DNA of 64,000 nucleotides from Boesenbergia rotunda (GCA_024364735.1 JAGFNQ010007677.1:1-64000), one strand, 5' to 3'; shown: positions 45,799-56,393, numbered from the stretch's first letter. Notes: a model not told the origin generated them from the sequence alone. Program-made: numbers and translations.

Positions 45799-48520
45799 GG
45801 TGAGTCCAAGAAGGCAACAGGATTGCAAGGACCTCGGACTGGCGTGAAGAAGCCGAGAGGCAAGTGCTTCACGTACAAGCAAACTGGACATTGGAAGGTG
45901 AACTGTCCCCGTCATCAACACAAAGGTATTTCTTCGTGTTTAGACGTTGAAACATGTTTAGCGGTGTTATCTATCGGTACCTGGTGTGTGGATACGGGAG
46001 CCACTGATCATGTCTGCGATTCCTTGCAGGGGTTCCAGGAAACCCGACGACTAGTTGAGGAAGATCACCATGGGATATGCTATGGAGATGACTACTATTG
46101 CAGTGGGAGTTGTTTATTTGTCTTTAGATAGGAAAATAAAGTTTTAGTTTTAAGAAGATTTCTTTTATGTACCAAATTTTTGGAAAGAACTATGTTTCAG
46201 TTTCTGAAAATATAAAGGATGGATATTCTATTACTTTGTGTTATAGAAAGATTATCTGTTCAGGTACATTGATAAGAAATTAGTACACTTTAGAACCAAA
46301 ACCTCCCACGATGCGAATAGATGTTAATAGCTCATCATCTAACCAAAATAAGAGAAAGATTCCTTCTGAGATGAACCAAACATACCTTTAGCGTCTAAGG
46401 CTTGGTCTTATTAACCTTAGTAGGATTCAAAGGTTGATGGCCAATGGGCCCTTGGGTTCGTTGGTGGTGGAAAACTTCCCAACCTTTGAATCTTGCTTGG
46501 GAGGTAAGATGACCAAGAGACCTTTCAAGGCCGAGGGGTATAGAGCCAAAAGTATGTTGGAATTTGTTCATTCTGATATGTGTGATCCTAAGTCTATCCA
46601 GGATAGAAGTAGCCTTGAATAATTCGTCTATTTTATAGGCGATCATTCAAAGGCATGGGTACATTAACTTGATGCGCCGTAAGTCTGAATCTTTGATTAG
46701 TTCAAAGAATTCAAGACTGATGTGGAGAAGCATCATGGTAAAAGTATCTAGACACTAAGATTGCATCGTGGTAGCAAGTACCTCTTGGGAAAGTTTAGGA
46801 CTTACTTATCATAAGATTGGATACAATCCCAATTGTATGCACCCGGTATACCCCAACAGAATGGTGTGACAAAGAGAAGGAAAACGTCTCTTATGGTGAT
46901 GGTTAGGACAATGATGAACTGCTCCGAGTTGCCGGATTCGTTATGGGGATATGCTCTAGAAACGACAGCTTACATACTTGATACCATCTAGGTCAGTACC
47001 TTCTACTCCCATAGAAGTGTGTACTGGGTGAAAGCCTAGTCTAAGACATATTCGGATTTGGGGTAGCTCAGCACATGTGCTAAGAGGGGATACTGATAAG
47101 TTGGAATCTCATGCGCTTGTTCGTAGGCTATCCTAGGGGAACGAAAGGTAGTTCAATAGTCCTAAGGTTCATAGGGTAATCGTTGGTACGAATACCTGAC
47201 TCTTTGAGAAGGACTATGTGATGAACCACAAGCCCATGGAGTAAAAATTATTCTTGAGGAATTAAGAGGGGACATTATGACCTTAGTACCAACTGTACAA
47301 GAAGATATATCACAAGTCACTGCACCGCGTGTTACAAAAGATACACAGGTGCTACCTCGTCATAATGGGAGGGTTGTTAGTCAACCTGAAGGATTCATTC
47401 TTAGTACCATGAATCAAGATCCCTAGACCTATGATGAGGAACATCCACTTTGAAGAGATAATCCAGTCATATGGATTTGTTCAAAGGACGGATGAGATTT
47501 GTGTATGTAAGAAATGTGACAGAAACGTAGTGGTATTCTTGTACTATACGTAGATAACATTTTGTTGGTTGGAACAATGATAAAGTATTATCAAACGTAA
47601 GAGTATGGTTGTCTAAACAGTTGATATAAAGGACTTAGGAGAAGCAGGACACATTCTTGGGATCAAAGTTCTAAGGGATCGCCAGAAAAGGATATTGTGC
47701 TTATCCCAAGCTTCATATATAAGACACTGTCCTAAGCTCGTTTTAGCATAAAAACTTCAAGAAAGGTTTGTACCTTTCAGGCATGGAGTTCCTCTAATCT
47801 AAGGAGATGTGTCCTAAAACATCAAAGGAGATAGAGGAGATGAAGGCGGTTCCTTATGCTACAGGAAGCCTCATGTATGCTATGATGAAAACGAGACCGG
47901 ATATCTGGTTTGCCGTGGGCATGGTTAGTAGATATCAGAGTAACCCAGGTCAGGAAAATTAGATTGCAGTAAAAGCATATGTTAGTGCCTGAGAAGGACT
48001 AAGGATTATATGCTGGTTTACCAGGCAGACCAATCTCCTGTGGGTTATACAGATACAGACTTCTAATCGGATAGGGGCAAAATATAAGTATTCCTCGGGG
48101 TTTTGTATTTACTTTAGGAGGTGGAACCATAGTTTGGAGGAATGTCGTGCAGTGGTTGCGTGGCGAACTCCACCATGGAAGCTGAGTATATGACAACCTC
48201 TGAGGCGGCCAGGAAAGCTATATGGTTAAGGAACCTCAAGATGGACTTCGATGTGATTCTTGGTTTGCTCAAAGCTATCACATTTAGTTGTGATAAACAA
48301 TGGTGCAGTTGCAAACTCGAAGGAATCATGAGCCCATTAGGCGAGTAAACACATAGAGCGCAAGTACCACCTAGGAGAGGAAAAGTTGTTGTTGCTTAGA
48401 TTACATCAGAGGACAACCTAGGAAGATCTTTTCACTAAAGCCTTGGTAGAGAGAGCTTTTAGGCATGTGGAGGATCAAGGGGCCATATGTATGACATTTT
48501 AAAAATAGCAAAGTCTTTGA
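45799..48520 (+). pseudogene. pol: Copia pol of element A, heavily decayed
   Basis: Identified in order: a zinc knuckle CFTYKQTGHWKVNC (second Cys replaced by Tyr) near 45864; protease WCVDTGATDHVC near 45990; GAG-pre/integrase pieces (LGGKMTKRPF, FVHSDMCDPKS, LWGYALETTAYILD) between 46490 and 46990; reverse-transcriptase pieces (DNILLVG near 47550); the connection MKTRPDIWFAVGMVSRYQSN near 47890; and RNase H remnants near 48140-48350. Many frameshifts and stops leave no domain intact. Confidence 0.85.
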
Positions 48521-48521
48521 G

Positions 48522-48535
48522 TATAAGTGGGAGAT
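48522..48535 (+). other. Polypurine tract, element A
   Basis: ATAAGTGGGAGAT directly before the 3' LTR. Confidence 0.8.
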
Positions 48536-48671
48536 TGTTAGGATGTATACTAAAAGCCTTGCCTTTTCTGTATGGACCTCCACATTTTGAAAGAGAATCA
48601 CAACAACACTAATGCATGTTTATATTAGTATGTGCATAATCGTCTGATACTTTGCATTGTAGATAACATGG
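48536..48671 (+). mobile_element. 3' LTR of element A, first 136 bases, cut by element B
   Basis: Nearly identical to 41423-41558. It stops at TAGATAACATGG where the element B LTR starts. In the uncut copy the text continues TGTGTAGTGACAC, so this should resume right of B's 3' LTR, preceded by a CATGG duplication. Confidence 0.9.
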
Positions 48672-48774
48672 TGTTGGTGCAGAAAGCACCCAAGTCGAAC
48701 ATGTGTTTTGATAATGGCAAAAGGGTTCAAAAGTTAAGGTATAATGTTTATCTAATATGTTACTCAAGTGTGCA

Positions 48775-49060
48775 GGAAAAATCTTAGTGAAGGACTGCTA
48801 GGCACCTGGCGAAGGAATGCCAGGATACAAAGCACTAGCGAAGGACTGCTAGGCACCTGGCGAAGGAAAGCCAGGATACAAAGACCTAGCGAAGGATTGC
48901 TAGGCACCTGGCGAAGGAATGCCAGGATACAAAGACCTAGCGAAGGACTGCTAGGCACCAGGTGAAGGACGGCTTGGTACTGAAGACCTGGCGAAGGACA
49001 GCTAGGCACCTAGCGAAGGACTGCTGGGCAAAAGTCCAACCGGAGGAGCCGGTTGGCATC
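48775..49060 (+). repeat. Array of about 12 small hairpins in U3, element B
   Basis: Stems CTAGC/GCTAG, CCTGGC/GCCAGG and CCAGGT/GCTTGG surround GAAGGACT or GAAGGAAT loops; the last is CCAACCGG-AGGAG-CCGGTTGG. Confidence 0.85.
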
Positions 49061-49294
49061 AGGTAAATTCTCCCAAGAGGAGTAGGTGAGGACGCGTTCC
49101 CCGTCGAGGGAACAGTAGGCGTCGGTTCGACCTAGGGTTCCATTTGGGAGACCCAAAGTCAGAACCAAGATAGCTAAGGTTGTATAAAACTAACATATTA
49201 TTGCTTTATGTTGTTTTGGACTAACCCTGGATGCAGGACCGAAGGAACGAGTGTCTGCAGCTCAGAGAGCCTCAAAGGAGCGAGGCAGCAGCTG

Positions 49295-49640
49295 AGTAGG
49301 GCGCCCGGAGTGTCTCGGGCGCCCCCAAGGTGAACACAAAATAGATGAAGCAAAAGAAGTACTTCGGCAGCTTATGGGCGGGGCGCCCTCGTGCTCCCGG
49401 GCGGCCCCCATGCTCCCGGGCGCCTCCAGTTTAAGCTAACGAAGCAGAAGCCAGCGAAGCCAAACGGATAAGAGGTGACCCAGTCAACCCGGGCGCCCCC
49501 AGCGTCCCGGGCGCCCCCGTCAAAGCCTGATCCCGAGATTGAAGGGATCAGAGCTGACCGAGAGGAACTCGGATCAGCTGACACGTGGGGGGGGGGCGCC
49601 CCCGACGTTCCGGGCGCCCCCAGGGGCTATAAAAAGGCCC
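49295..49640 (+). promoter_or_regulatory. LTR promoter of element B: GGGCGCCC boxes and TATA
   Basis: About ten GGGCGCCC-type boxes in front of CTATAAAAAGG (49627-49637), followed after about 30 bases by the presumed transcript start. Confidence 0.65.
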
Positions 49641-50045
49641 TCGACCCCAAGGCTTCAGGCAATCAATTCTTCCAACGCATTCACGCTCTTCTACGCTCAC
49701 GCTCTGCTCCGGAAACCTCCCGACTCGAGATACAAGCGCCGACGACGTCCCTCTGCTTCAAAAATACGATCTACTCCGGACGTCGGTAATTAAGAGCAGC
49801 TTTCTTTTAGTTTACTGTACTAATCTTGTAATCTATACCTGTAAACTTTTTGGCATATAGAATTGCCCGCAGAAAACGGTCAACGACCGTGGGCCTTGGA
49901 GTAGGAGCCGACCGCGACTCCGAACCAAGTAAAAAACTTGGTATTTGCGTGTGTTTGTGTTAATTTCCGCTGTGCATTCTCTATTTCTAAATCTGAATGT
50001 TTAACGATATTCACCCCCCTCTATCGTTTCTCTCGATCCAACAAG

Positions 50046-50057
50046 TGGTATCAGAGC
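50046..50057 (+). other. Primer-binding site (tRNA-iMet), element B
   Basis: TGGTATCAGAGC two bases after the LTR. Confidence 0.95.
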
Positions 50058-50272
50058 GGGGAAGCTCAAATTTGGTGCCACCACCAATTTGAGAATTTTT
50101 CGGATTTTTATGAAATTTCTTTTTAATATTTTTTTGTTGGAATTTCTTCTCGTTAATCGAGGTTGGTGCAACACCCCTCGGCAAATATTTTTTTCTCTTT
50201 ATCCCGCACTACTAATCCAAGACCAAGTCTTGGGATATTCCTTTTTCCGTTTAAGTTTACATTTCAGATAAA

Positions 50273-51352
50273 ATGGCCATGCAAGAAGACTTCAGCACTG
50301 CAAGACCACCTCTCTTCAGTGGGGAGAACTTCTCCTATTGGAAGAGCAGAATGGAGGTCCACCTGAAAACTCAGGTGGACATGTGGATAATCATCCAGTC
50401 CGGACTGGAGATTCCAAAAAATGCTGAAGGAGTACCTCAAACCTACACAGAGTGGGACACCGCTCTGAAACGGAAGATTGAAGCTGATGCAAAGGCAACC
50501 CAGACCCTCCAATGCGGCTTAACAAAAGAGGAGTTGAACCGGGTGGGTCCATTCAACAGTGCCAAGGAGCTGTGGGGGAAACTGATCGAGCTGCACGAAG
50601 GAACTTCAGACACTCGGATCAGCAAGAGAGATCTCCTCCTGAACAAGCTGTGCACGATCAAGATGAACGACAACGAAACAGCAGCTCAACTCCACGCCCG
50701 AATTCAGGAATTAATGAATGGACTACACACCATCGGTCACAAGGTAGAAAACCGTGACCTAATAAGGTACGCTGTAAATGCTTTCCCGAGAAACACCTTG
50801 TGGGCATCCATGGTAGATGCATACAAGGTTTCAAGGGACCTTTCAAAAATTAAATTAGATGAATTGTTCTCTGAATTAGAATTACATGAACAGACTAACT
50901 GCAATTTGGCCGAGAAATGTATTGCCTTTGTTGCAGGTAAAACTGGAAGGACATCCAAGAAGAAGCCTCAACCTGAACCCGAGTCTAACTCAGACTCAGA
51001 CTTAGAAGACGAAGAAGGAGATCGACCAAAGCTGGTCCGACTGGCCCGAAACTACTACAAGGAATTGAAGAACCAAACCAATAGACGGAAAGCCAGCAGA
51101 AGAAAGGACGAACCAGCTGAACCTGCAAATGAAAAGAACAAGCCCAACGTGACCTGCTACGAGTGCAAGAAGAAGGGTCACTACAAGACGGAGTGTCCGA
51201 ACCTAAAGGAGACCAAGAAGAATAGAAGGAAAAAGACACTTCAGGCAACGTGGGACGAGTCCTCCTCCTCTGAAGAAGAAGAGGTACCACAGTCGAACCT
51301 ACTCGCACTAACCGCCTCAGAAAAAGTCGAGACTGAATCAGAATCAGAATAG
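50273..51352 (+). CDS. gag: SIRE-like gag of element B (359 residues)
   Basis: Starts MAMQEDFSTARPPLFSGENF. The N-terminal domain (residues ~10-230) carries MWIIIQSGLEIPKNAEG and KATQTLQCGLTKEELNR. An acidic/basic linker follows, then one zinc knuckle CYECKKKGHYKTEC near residue 295 (complete CX2CX4HX4C) and a Ser/Glu-rich tail. The ATG follows a 215-base leader. Gag would make the particle and bind RNA. The terminal TAG is followed in the same frame by gag-like C-terminal sequence, so the original protein was probably longer. The element carries no protease, integrase or reverse transcriptase. Confidence 0.92.
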   Translation: MAMQEDFSTARPPLFSGENFSYWKSRMEVHLKTQVDMWIIIQSGLEIPKNAEGVPQTYTEWDTALKRKIEADAKATQTLQCGLTKEELNRVGPFNSAKELWGKLIELHEGTSDTRISKRDLLLNKLCTIKMNDNETAAQLHARIQELMNGLHTIGHKVENRDLIRYAVNAFPRNTLWASMVDAYKVSRDLSKIKLDELFSELELHEQTNCNLAEKCIAFVAGKTGRTSKKKPQPEPESNSDSDLEDEEGDRPKLVRLARNYYKELKNQTNRRKASRRKDEPAEPANEKNKPNVTCYECKKKGHYKTECPNLKETKKNRRKKTLQATWDESSSSEEEEVPQSNLLALTASEKVETESESE

Positions 51353-51922
51353 GACGACGACAGACTGACATTTTCAGAGGACGGCGAAATCAAGGTAAGT
51401 GGTTTTACTAAAAGTCAGTTAAATGAGTTAATTTCTTATCTTTCTCGAGATTTGGCGAAAGCTAAACTCCGAGTCGAATCCCTTCGACAGGAAGTAAAAC
51501 TCCTGAAAGAGGGAGCTGACTCTAGACCCTTAACTGAGAAGGTTCAAGAAGGAACCTCTACTCAAGTTGAAAAACTTGAGAAAGAGAACTCCCTGAAAAC
51601 TCAGGTTAAGGACCTTAGATCAGCTTTAGAATGATTCACTTCTGGTTCCAAGGGTCTTGACATGATTCTTGGAAAACAAAAGTTGGTTCTAAATCGATCC
51701 GGACTAGGTTATAGAACCAAATCTAGACAAAGATCCTACTTTGCTGTACTAAACCAGTCCAGACCTAAAGTTCAGGCATGGGTACCCAAACTATGCCTGA
51801 ACAAACAAACTGGATCAAATCAATACTGGATCCCCAAGGACAAGATTCACATCTTGCCAGACCATTATCGTGGCTTTAGTCCAGGGGGAGCCAAATTGAA
51901 AACAATATTTATTGTTAGATAA
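51353..51922 (+). pseudogene. C-terminal extension of element B gag, behind in-frame stops
   Basis: Continues in the gag frame after TAG (51350-51352) with DDDRLTFSEDGEIKVSGF, a predicted coiled coil (KAKLRVESLRQEVKLLKEG), then TGA near 51631, then SGSKGLDMILGKQK, VQAWVPKLC and QYWIPKDKIHILPDHYRGFS to a TAA at 51920-51922. The D copy has the same WIPKDKIH end, so this is an ancestral gag tail. Either two nonsense mutations occurred or the stops are read through. Confidence 0.75.
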
Positions 51923-52041
51923 AATTCAATTCTTGATTGCAATTGGCTTGTTTGATTGTTTACTTAATTCCTGCAATTTACCATGTTTAGATTTAGGAAT
52001 GGTTAGTTTAATGACTGAACCAACTTAATTAAAATTTGAAC

Positions 52042-52320
52042 AACATAGTATTGGGTGGCGGTGAGATGATAGTACGTTAGGGAAACCAATTCTAATAAGG
52101 TCAAGTATTCTCTACTTGGTCTCTTTAGACTGGTGAAACTAGCCGAAGCTACCGATCCAAGACCCAAACTAGTTAGACCAGAATTTTTCAAAGATTAATT
52201 TTGAAAATGAAATTTCACTGAAAGGCTTTGTCAAGGAAAGGGTTGATGATCCGATAAGACTACGGCCAAAGAAGGCCTAGTGCCTCGCCAAGACCTGGAA
52301 GCCAATCTTCGAAATTCAAA
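52042..52320 (+). other. Conserved non-coding block (element B copy)
   Basis: Best-preserved copy of the block also found at 13018-13290 and 38605-38870. It contains local stems such as CAAGTA-TTCTC-TACTTG and GTCT-CTTT-AGAC. Stops occur in all frames. It lies between gag and ORF2 in place of pol. Confidence 0.75.
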
Positions 52321-52480
52321 TTCAAACTAGTCTCTGTTAAATTCGAATCTAACACAAATTTTCAGTTAGTTGTAGATTTAAACATTCTTTTCAAAATAAA
52401 TTCAATTGTTTTCAAAATTAATTAAGCTTTTCAAAATAACTCATGTTTTTCTCAAAAATTCTTTTATCAAAACCTGTCTC

Positions 52481-52541
52481 ACAAAACCTATAAGGCTAAC
52501 GTGATTGAAAACCCTAGATTGGGTGAGACAGTAAAAATAAA
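52481..52541 (+). repeat. Conserved hairpin after the block, element B copy
   Basis: Outer stem CTGTCTCAC/GTGAGACAG. It shares CCTATAAGG and GATTGGGTGAGA with the copies in G and D, but both arms of the stem have changed (GT/AC for CA/TG). Confidence 0.7.
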
Positions 52542-52599
52542 CTCAATTGAAATTCCTTTAATACCTATATTATGGTTTAATCCTGTAATTCAGAACATA

Positions 52600-52765
52600 G
52601 TCAAACCATGGCCAAAGCAGTCAAACCATGGTCAACATAGTCAAACCATGGTCAACGTAGTCAAACTATGGTCAACATAGTCAAACCATGGTCAAAGTAG
52701 TCAAACCATAGTCAAAGCAGTCAAATCCCTTCAAACCATGATCAAACCAATTAAACCATGGTCAA
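52600..52765 (+). repeat. Tandem repeat of GTCAAACCATGGTCAACATA
   Basis: About nine imperfect 18-20-base units with a CCATGG palindrome. Confidence 0.85.
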
Positions 52766-52796
52766 ATGATCACAAAACATCAAAAGTGTCACTTCC

Positions 52797-53050
52797 TACA
52801 TAATCCGGGCGCCCGTGACTCCTCGGGCGCCCCCCATGACTTTCTCTTCTCTCAAGGCAAAAAGCTGCCTTTACCCCTTGACCGGGGCGCCCGGAACCAT
52901 GCGGGCGCCCCCATACCAGTCAAAGCAGCAAAGCTGCAAATTTCTGCCTGACCGGGGCGCCCGGGTCATTGCGGGCGCCCCCAACCAGTACTAGTCACTG
53001 CCAAAGGCAGTAGACTGCTGTCTCGGGCGCCCGGGAGCTCCCGGGAGCTC
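52797..53050 (+). promoter_or_regulatory. Internal promoter-like GGGCGCCC array before ORF2 of element B
   Basis: About seven GGGCGCCC or CGGGCGCCCG boxes, matching the boxes of the LTR promoter, ending ~90 bases before the ORF2 ATG. A pyrimidine-rich leader follows. No TATA is visible here, unlike the D copy. Confidence 0.5.
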
Positions 53051-53141
53051 CCTCTTCTTCCCACACCAAAAACCATCCTCCTTCCTCACTTCCTTTCTTC
53101 CAAAGAGATCAAGTGACACTTGTGCTTCCTCAATCTCAACC

Positions 53142-54407
53142 ATGCCTCCTCGGTATGATTTCTTTTATGCATTTACAATTATTTTCTTAATTCCTTTCTT
53201 GTAAATGCATGTTTCTTAACTTAGAAAACGCCGAGCAAACCAAGCGAACCTCGGTTCTGAACCGAGTCCCGACCCTAGGTTTCCAACTCTAGAACTTTGT
53301 AATAAGTTTGCTCTAACAACCTATAAGTCTATCAAAACTAGCTATCTAAATAGACACTTCTTCACCCAATCTTGTCCTTTAGTCATGAATGTTATAAACT
53401 TTTATCAACTAGACAATCTAGTGTTCTGCACTCATTTAATTAACACATCTTTATGTGCAGAATTCTATAATAACATAGTTCGACAAAACGATCTCATGTT
53501 TGTCACTACTGTTCAAGGGATACCTTTGTCAATCACCCCTACTTTACTAAATCGATTTCTTGGACTACGACCTTCCCAGTCCACCTTTTGTTGCTATCCT
53601 CCTAGGGATCCTCCATTTGATGCTCCCTACGCTCACATTACTCTAGACACTCTCCACTCCTATTTCTATAGGGAAGCTAGACTCCCCGTAGCTAGACGAT
53701 TTCAGTCCGTTGACCTTCAGGCCCAGGACTACGCCCTGTACAGAGTCCTGGTCCGTTGTATTTTACCACTATCCACTAGGGATGTCGCGACCATGCGACC
53801 TTTTCATGCCTTCCTTCTGTATGTCCTAATCCATCATCTTGACATTGACATTGGACTACACATGTTTCATACTATTCTGCATGCGTCCAGTGTTACCACT
53901 CAGGGACGAGTGCGCACTCCCTTCTGCCACATTATCACATCCATCCTTCATCACCACGGTCGTGACATTACCGTAGGTGAAATAACAGCAATGACCGATT
54001 TTGATGAGATAGAGTTTAGGAACTTCTCTTTAGCTAGTATAGAGGTATCGGTCACCGGGGTTTTGACTTGGAGACGACAGCGAGCCGAAGCTCAGATCGA
54101 CTTAGACGAGGAGGTGGAAGTTGATGTCGCCGATTTGGCAGCAGAGGCTCAAGAACACATAGACGAGCCCCCTCCACCGACACTCTACGAGAAAGTAACA
54201 CGGCTGGAGACACAGGTCCAGAGCCTCCAAGAGGAAGCGGAGGCAAATCATGTTGAAGATATGGAGACAAATCTAGGCTATTACACTGACTATATGAGTG
54301 CCCTTAGAGCTGAGAGGGAGACTAGAGACGCACAGTATCATGAGATGATGGAGCTGTTCCGATGCTGGCAGCCAGGCTCTTCTGATCATCCTGGTCCCTC
54401 ATCCTAG
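53142..54407 (+). CDS. Second gene (ORF2) of element B, with a short intron; 397-residue protein of unknown function
   Basis: I read it as join(53142..53152, 53225..54407). Exon 1 is ATGCCTCCTCG. The 72-base AT-rich intron starts GTATGATTTC and ends TTAACTTAG. Splicing gives MPPRKRRANQANLGSEPSPD, in frame with the long ORF; without it the first ATG in frame would be 53385. Residues 1-10 are strongly basic and could be a nuclear signal. The middle has FVTTVQGIPLSITPTLLNRF, FLGLRPSQSTF, ALYRVLVRCILPL, LIHHLDIDIGLHMFHTIL and MTDFDEIEFRNFSLA. This resembles what is annotated in plant genomes as a putative plant transposon protein (Transposase_32-like; from memory). The C-terminus is a coiled coil (LYEKVTRLETQVQSLQEEAE) and an acidic/proline-rich tail. 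It has no protease, RT or envelope hallmarks. A decayed copy with the same first exon is in element D. Confidence 0.8.
53153..53224 (+). other. Predicted intron in ORF2 of element B
   Basis: GT-AG, 72 bases, AT-rich, with a CTTAAC branch-point-like motif close to the acceptor. Confidence 0.7.
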
Positions 54408-55904
54408 ATTTGATTAGCATTGTACCAGTGACTATATGACTGCCCCTACTCAGTAGGGTTGACTCATGTTTTGACTTGTATGACTATGCTGATTCTCTCT
54501 GTTGACTAGCTGACTTATGGAGATGAGTACTTGTTTTTCTCTATTTGATCAGCAGTTAGGATTATGCTTGGTAGAATAGGTTAAGTCTACTCTTGGTTTT
54601 CTTACTACTTTACTCATTTCAAAATCAACTTTTAAAGTAGTTTTCAAAAAATGTTTTCAAAATCAGCTTTTACTTAGTTTTGAAAAGTTTTAAAAATAAA
54701 TTTCTTTTGACTTAGTTTTATTTTAAAAAACTACCCCCTTCAAAACTAGGGCTTTTCGCAAATAGACTTAGCCTAGGCCCTAACCCTAGAACTGCATGCA
54801 CCTATAGATTTAGAAGCCAACATCTCACAAGCACCTTAGGGTACTTTTGATTGATAACCTAGAATGGGTTGAGATGCTTAGGTCTTTGCCTTAATTCAAG
54901 ATGCTTTAAGTTAGTGCATCTGCAGTAATTGGGGCACTAATAGTAATCAAGTTAAGTGTCAAGTTTAGAAAATCTAACTTAAACAGAACACTTAACTTGA
55001 CTAACCCTAGCGAAAATTACTGCTTATAGCAGTTAGTAAGTAGCTAATTGGGTTAGACAGGACCCTAAAAGAGAAAATTGAAACTGATTTGGTTTAATTC
55101 ATATCCTGAACTGATTCAGTACACCGAATTATGCAAGTTATTATTTTCTTTTATGCAATTTAATTATCCTGTTTCTGCTATACTTCTTTGTTTTTGATAT
55201 ATGGCAAAGGGGGAGAGATAGGAAAGGAGAGTTTAAAATTTTTTCTCTAAATCCAAAAATTTCAAACTCTATATTCAAAAAGTACTTAATTCATTTTCGA
55301 AAGTACTAAGGTTTTCTAAGTATTTAAAAGTTTTCAAAGCTTTCTTAGTACTTTAAACTTAAGTTTTCAAACTTCCCTAAGCACTTAAGTTTTCAATCTT
55401 CCGTAAGTACTTAAAAACTAAAATTTTTCAAATTTTCCTAAGTATTTACAACTAAAATTTTTTCAAAAAACCCTCTAAGTATTTTAAACTTAAGTTGTCA
55501 AAACCCTCTAAGTATTTTAAACTTAAGTTTTCAAAAACTTTCTGAGTACTTAAACTTAAATTTTCGAAATTTTCTTTAGTACTCAAACTTAAGTTTTCAA
55601 AAATCCTCGTAATACATAAACTTAAGTTTTCAAATTTATCTAAGTATTTAAACTTAAATTTTCTACAAGTATAAATTTTCCAAAAGTGCACAACCAAAAT
55701 TATTTCGAAAAATATGTCTTTAAAGTTTAAGTTGAAAATTATTCTAAGTAAAATTAAATCCATCTTTAGACTTAGAATATATTTTCAAAAACCCCACGAA
55801 CTTTTGAAAAATCTAGGGAGAGATTCCTTCCAGGGGAGGAAACAAAATTTCAGTTTACTTGTTCTGATTAACTTAACTTTTTGAACCAGAGTTGCCATAA
55901 ATCA
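54408..55904 (+). other. 3' non-coding region of element B
   Basis: No gene. A hairpin CATCTCA/TGAGATG lies at 54812-54875, conserved in D (35515-35575). From 55219 the sequence is low-complexity, with an array of ~30-35-base AAGTACTTAAACTTAAGTTT units at 55290-55740. Confidence 0.65.
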
Positions 55905-55917
55905 AAAAGGGGGAGAT
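55905..55917 (+). other. Polypurine tract, element B
   Basis: AAAAGGGGGAGAT directly before the 3' LTR. Confidence 0.9.
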
Positions 55918-56393
55918 TGTTGGTGCAGAAAGCACCCAAGTCGAACCTGTGTTTTGATAATGGCAAAAGGGTTCAAAAGTTAAGGTATAATGTTTATCTA
56001 ATATGTTACTCAAGTGTGTAGGAAAAGTCCTAGCGAAGGACTGCTAGGCACCTGGCGAAGGAATGCCAGGATACAAAGCACTAGCGAAGGACTGCTAGGC
56101 ACCTAGCGAAGGAAAGCCAGGATACAAAGACCTAGCGAAGGACTGCTAGGCACCTGGCAAAGGAATGCCAGGATACAAAGACCTAGCGAAGGACTGCTAG
56201 ACACCAGGCGAAGGACGGCTTGGTACTGAAGACCTGGCGAAGGACAGCTAGGCACCTAGCGAAGGACTGCTGGGCAAAAGTCCAACCGGAGGAGCTGGTT
56301 GGCATCAGGTAAATTCTCCAGAGAGGAGTAGGTGAGGACGCGTTCCCCGTCGAGGGAACAATAGGCGTCGGTTCGACCTAGGGTTCCATTTGA
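55918..56393 (+). mobile_element. 3' LTR of element B, first 476 bases, cut by element C
   Basis: Matches 48672-49148 including the hairpin array, ending CCATTTG. The rest (about 0.9 kb, including promoter boxes) should lie beyond C. Confidence 0.9.

Larger units (their letters stand above)
48672..50043 (+). mobile_element. 5' LTR of SIRE-like element B (1372 bp)
   Basis: TGTTGGTGCAGAAAG to CTCTCGATCCAACA. It contains a hairpin array (48775-49060), GGGCGCCC promoter boxes and TATA (49295-49640), and the C-run ATTCACCCCCC near its end, a SIRE/Maximus hallmark. The first 475 bases of the 3' LTR differ at about 14 positions. Confidence 0.92.

Noticed and set aside
53142..54407. ORF2 of element B as a retroviral-type envelope protein
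   Set aside because: SIRE elements can carry env-like genes, but this protein has no signal peptide, no clear membrane anchor and a basic N-terminus.
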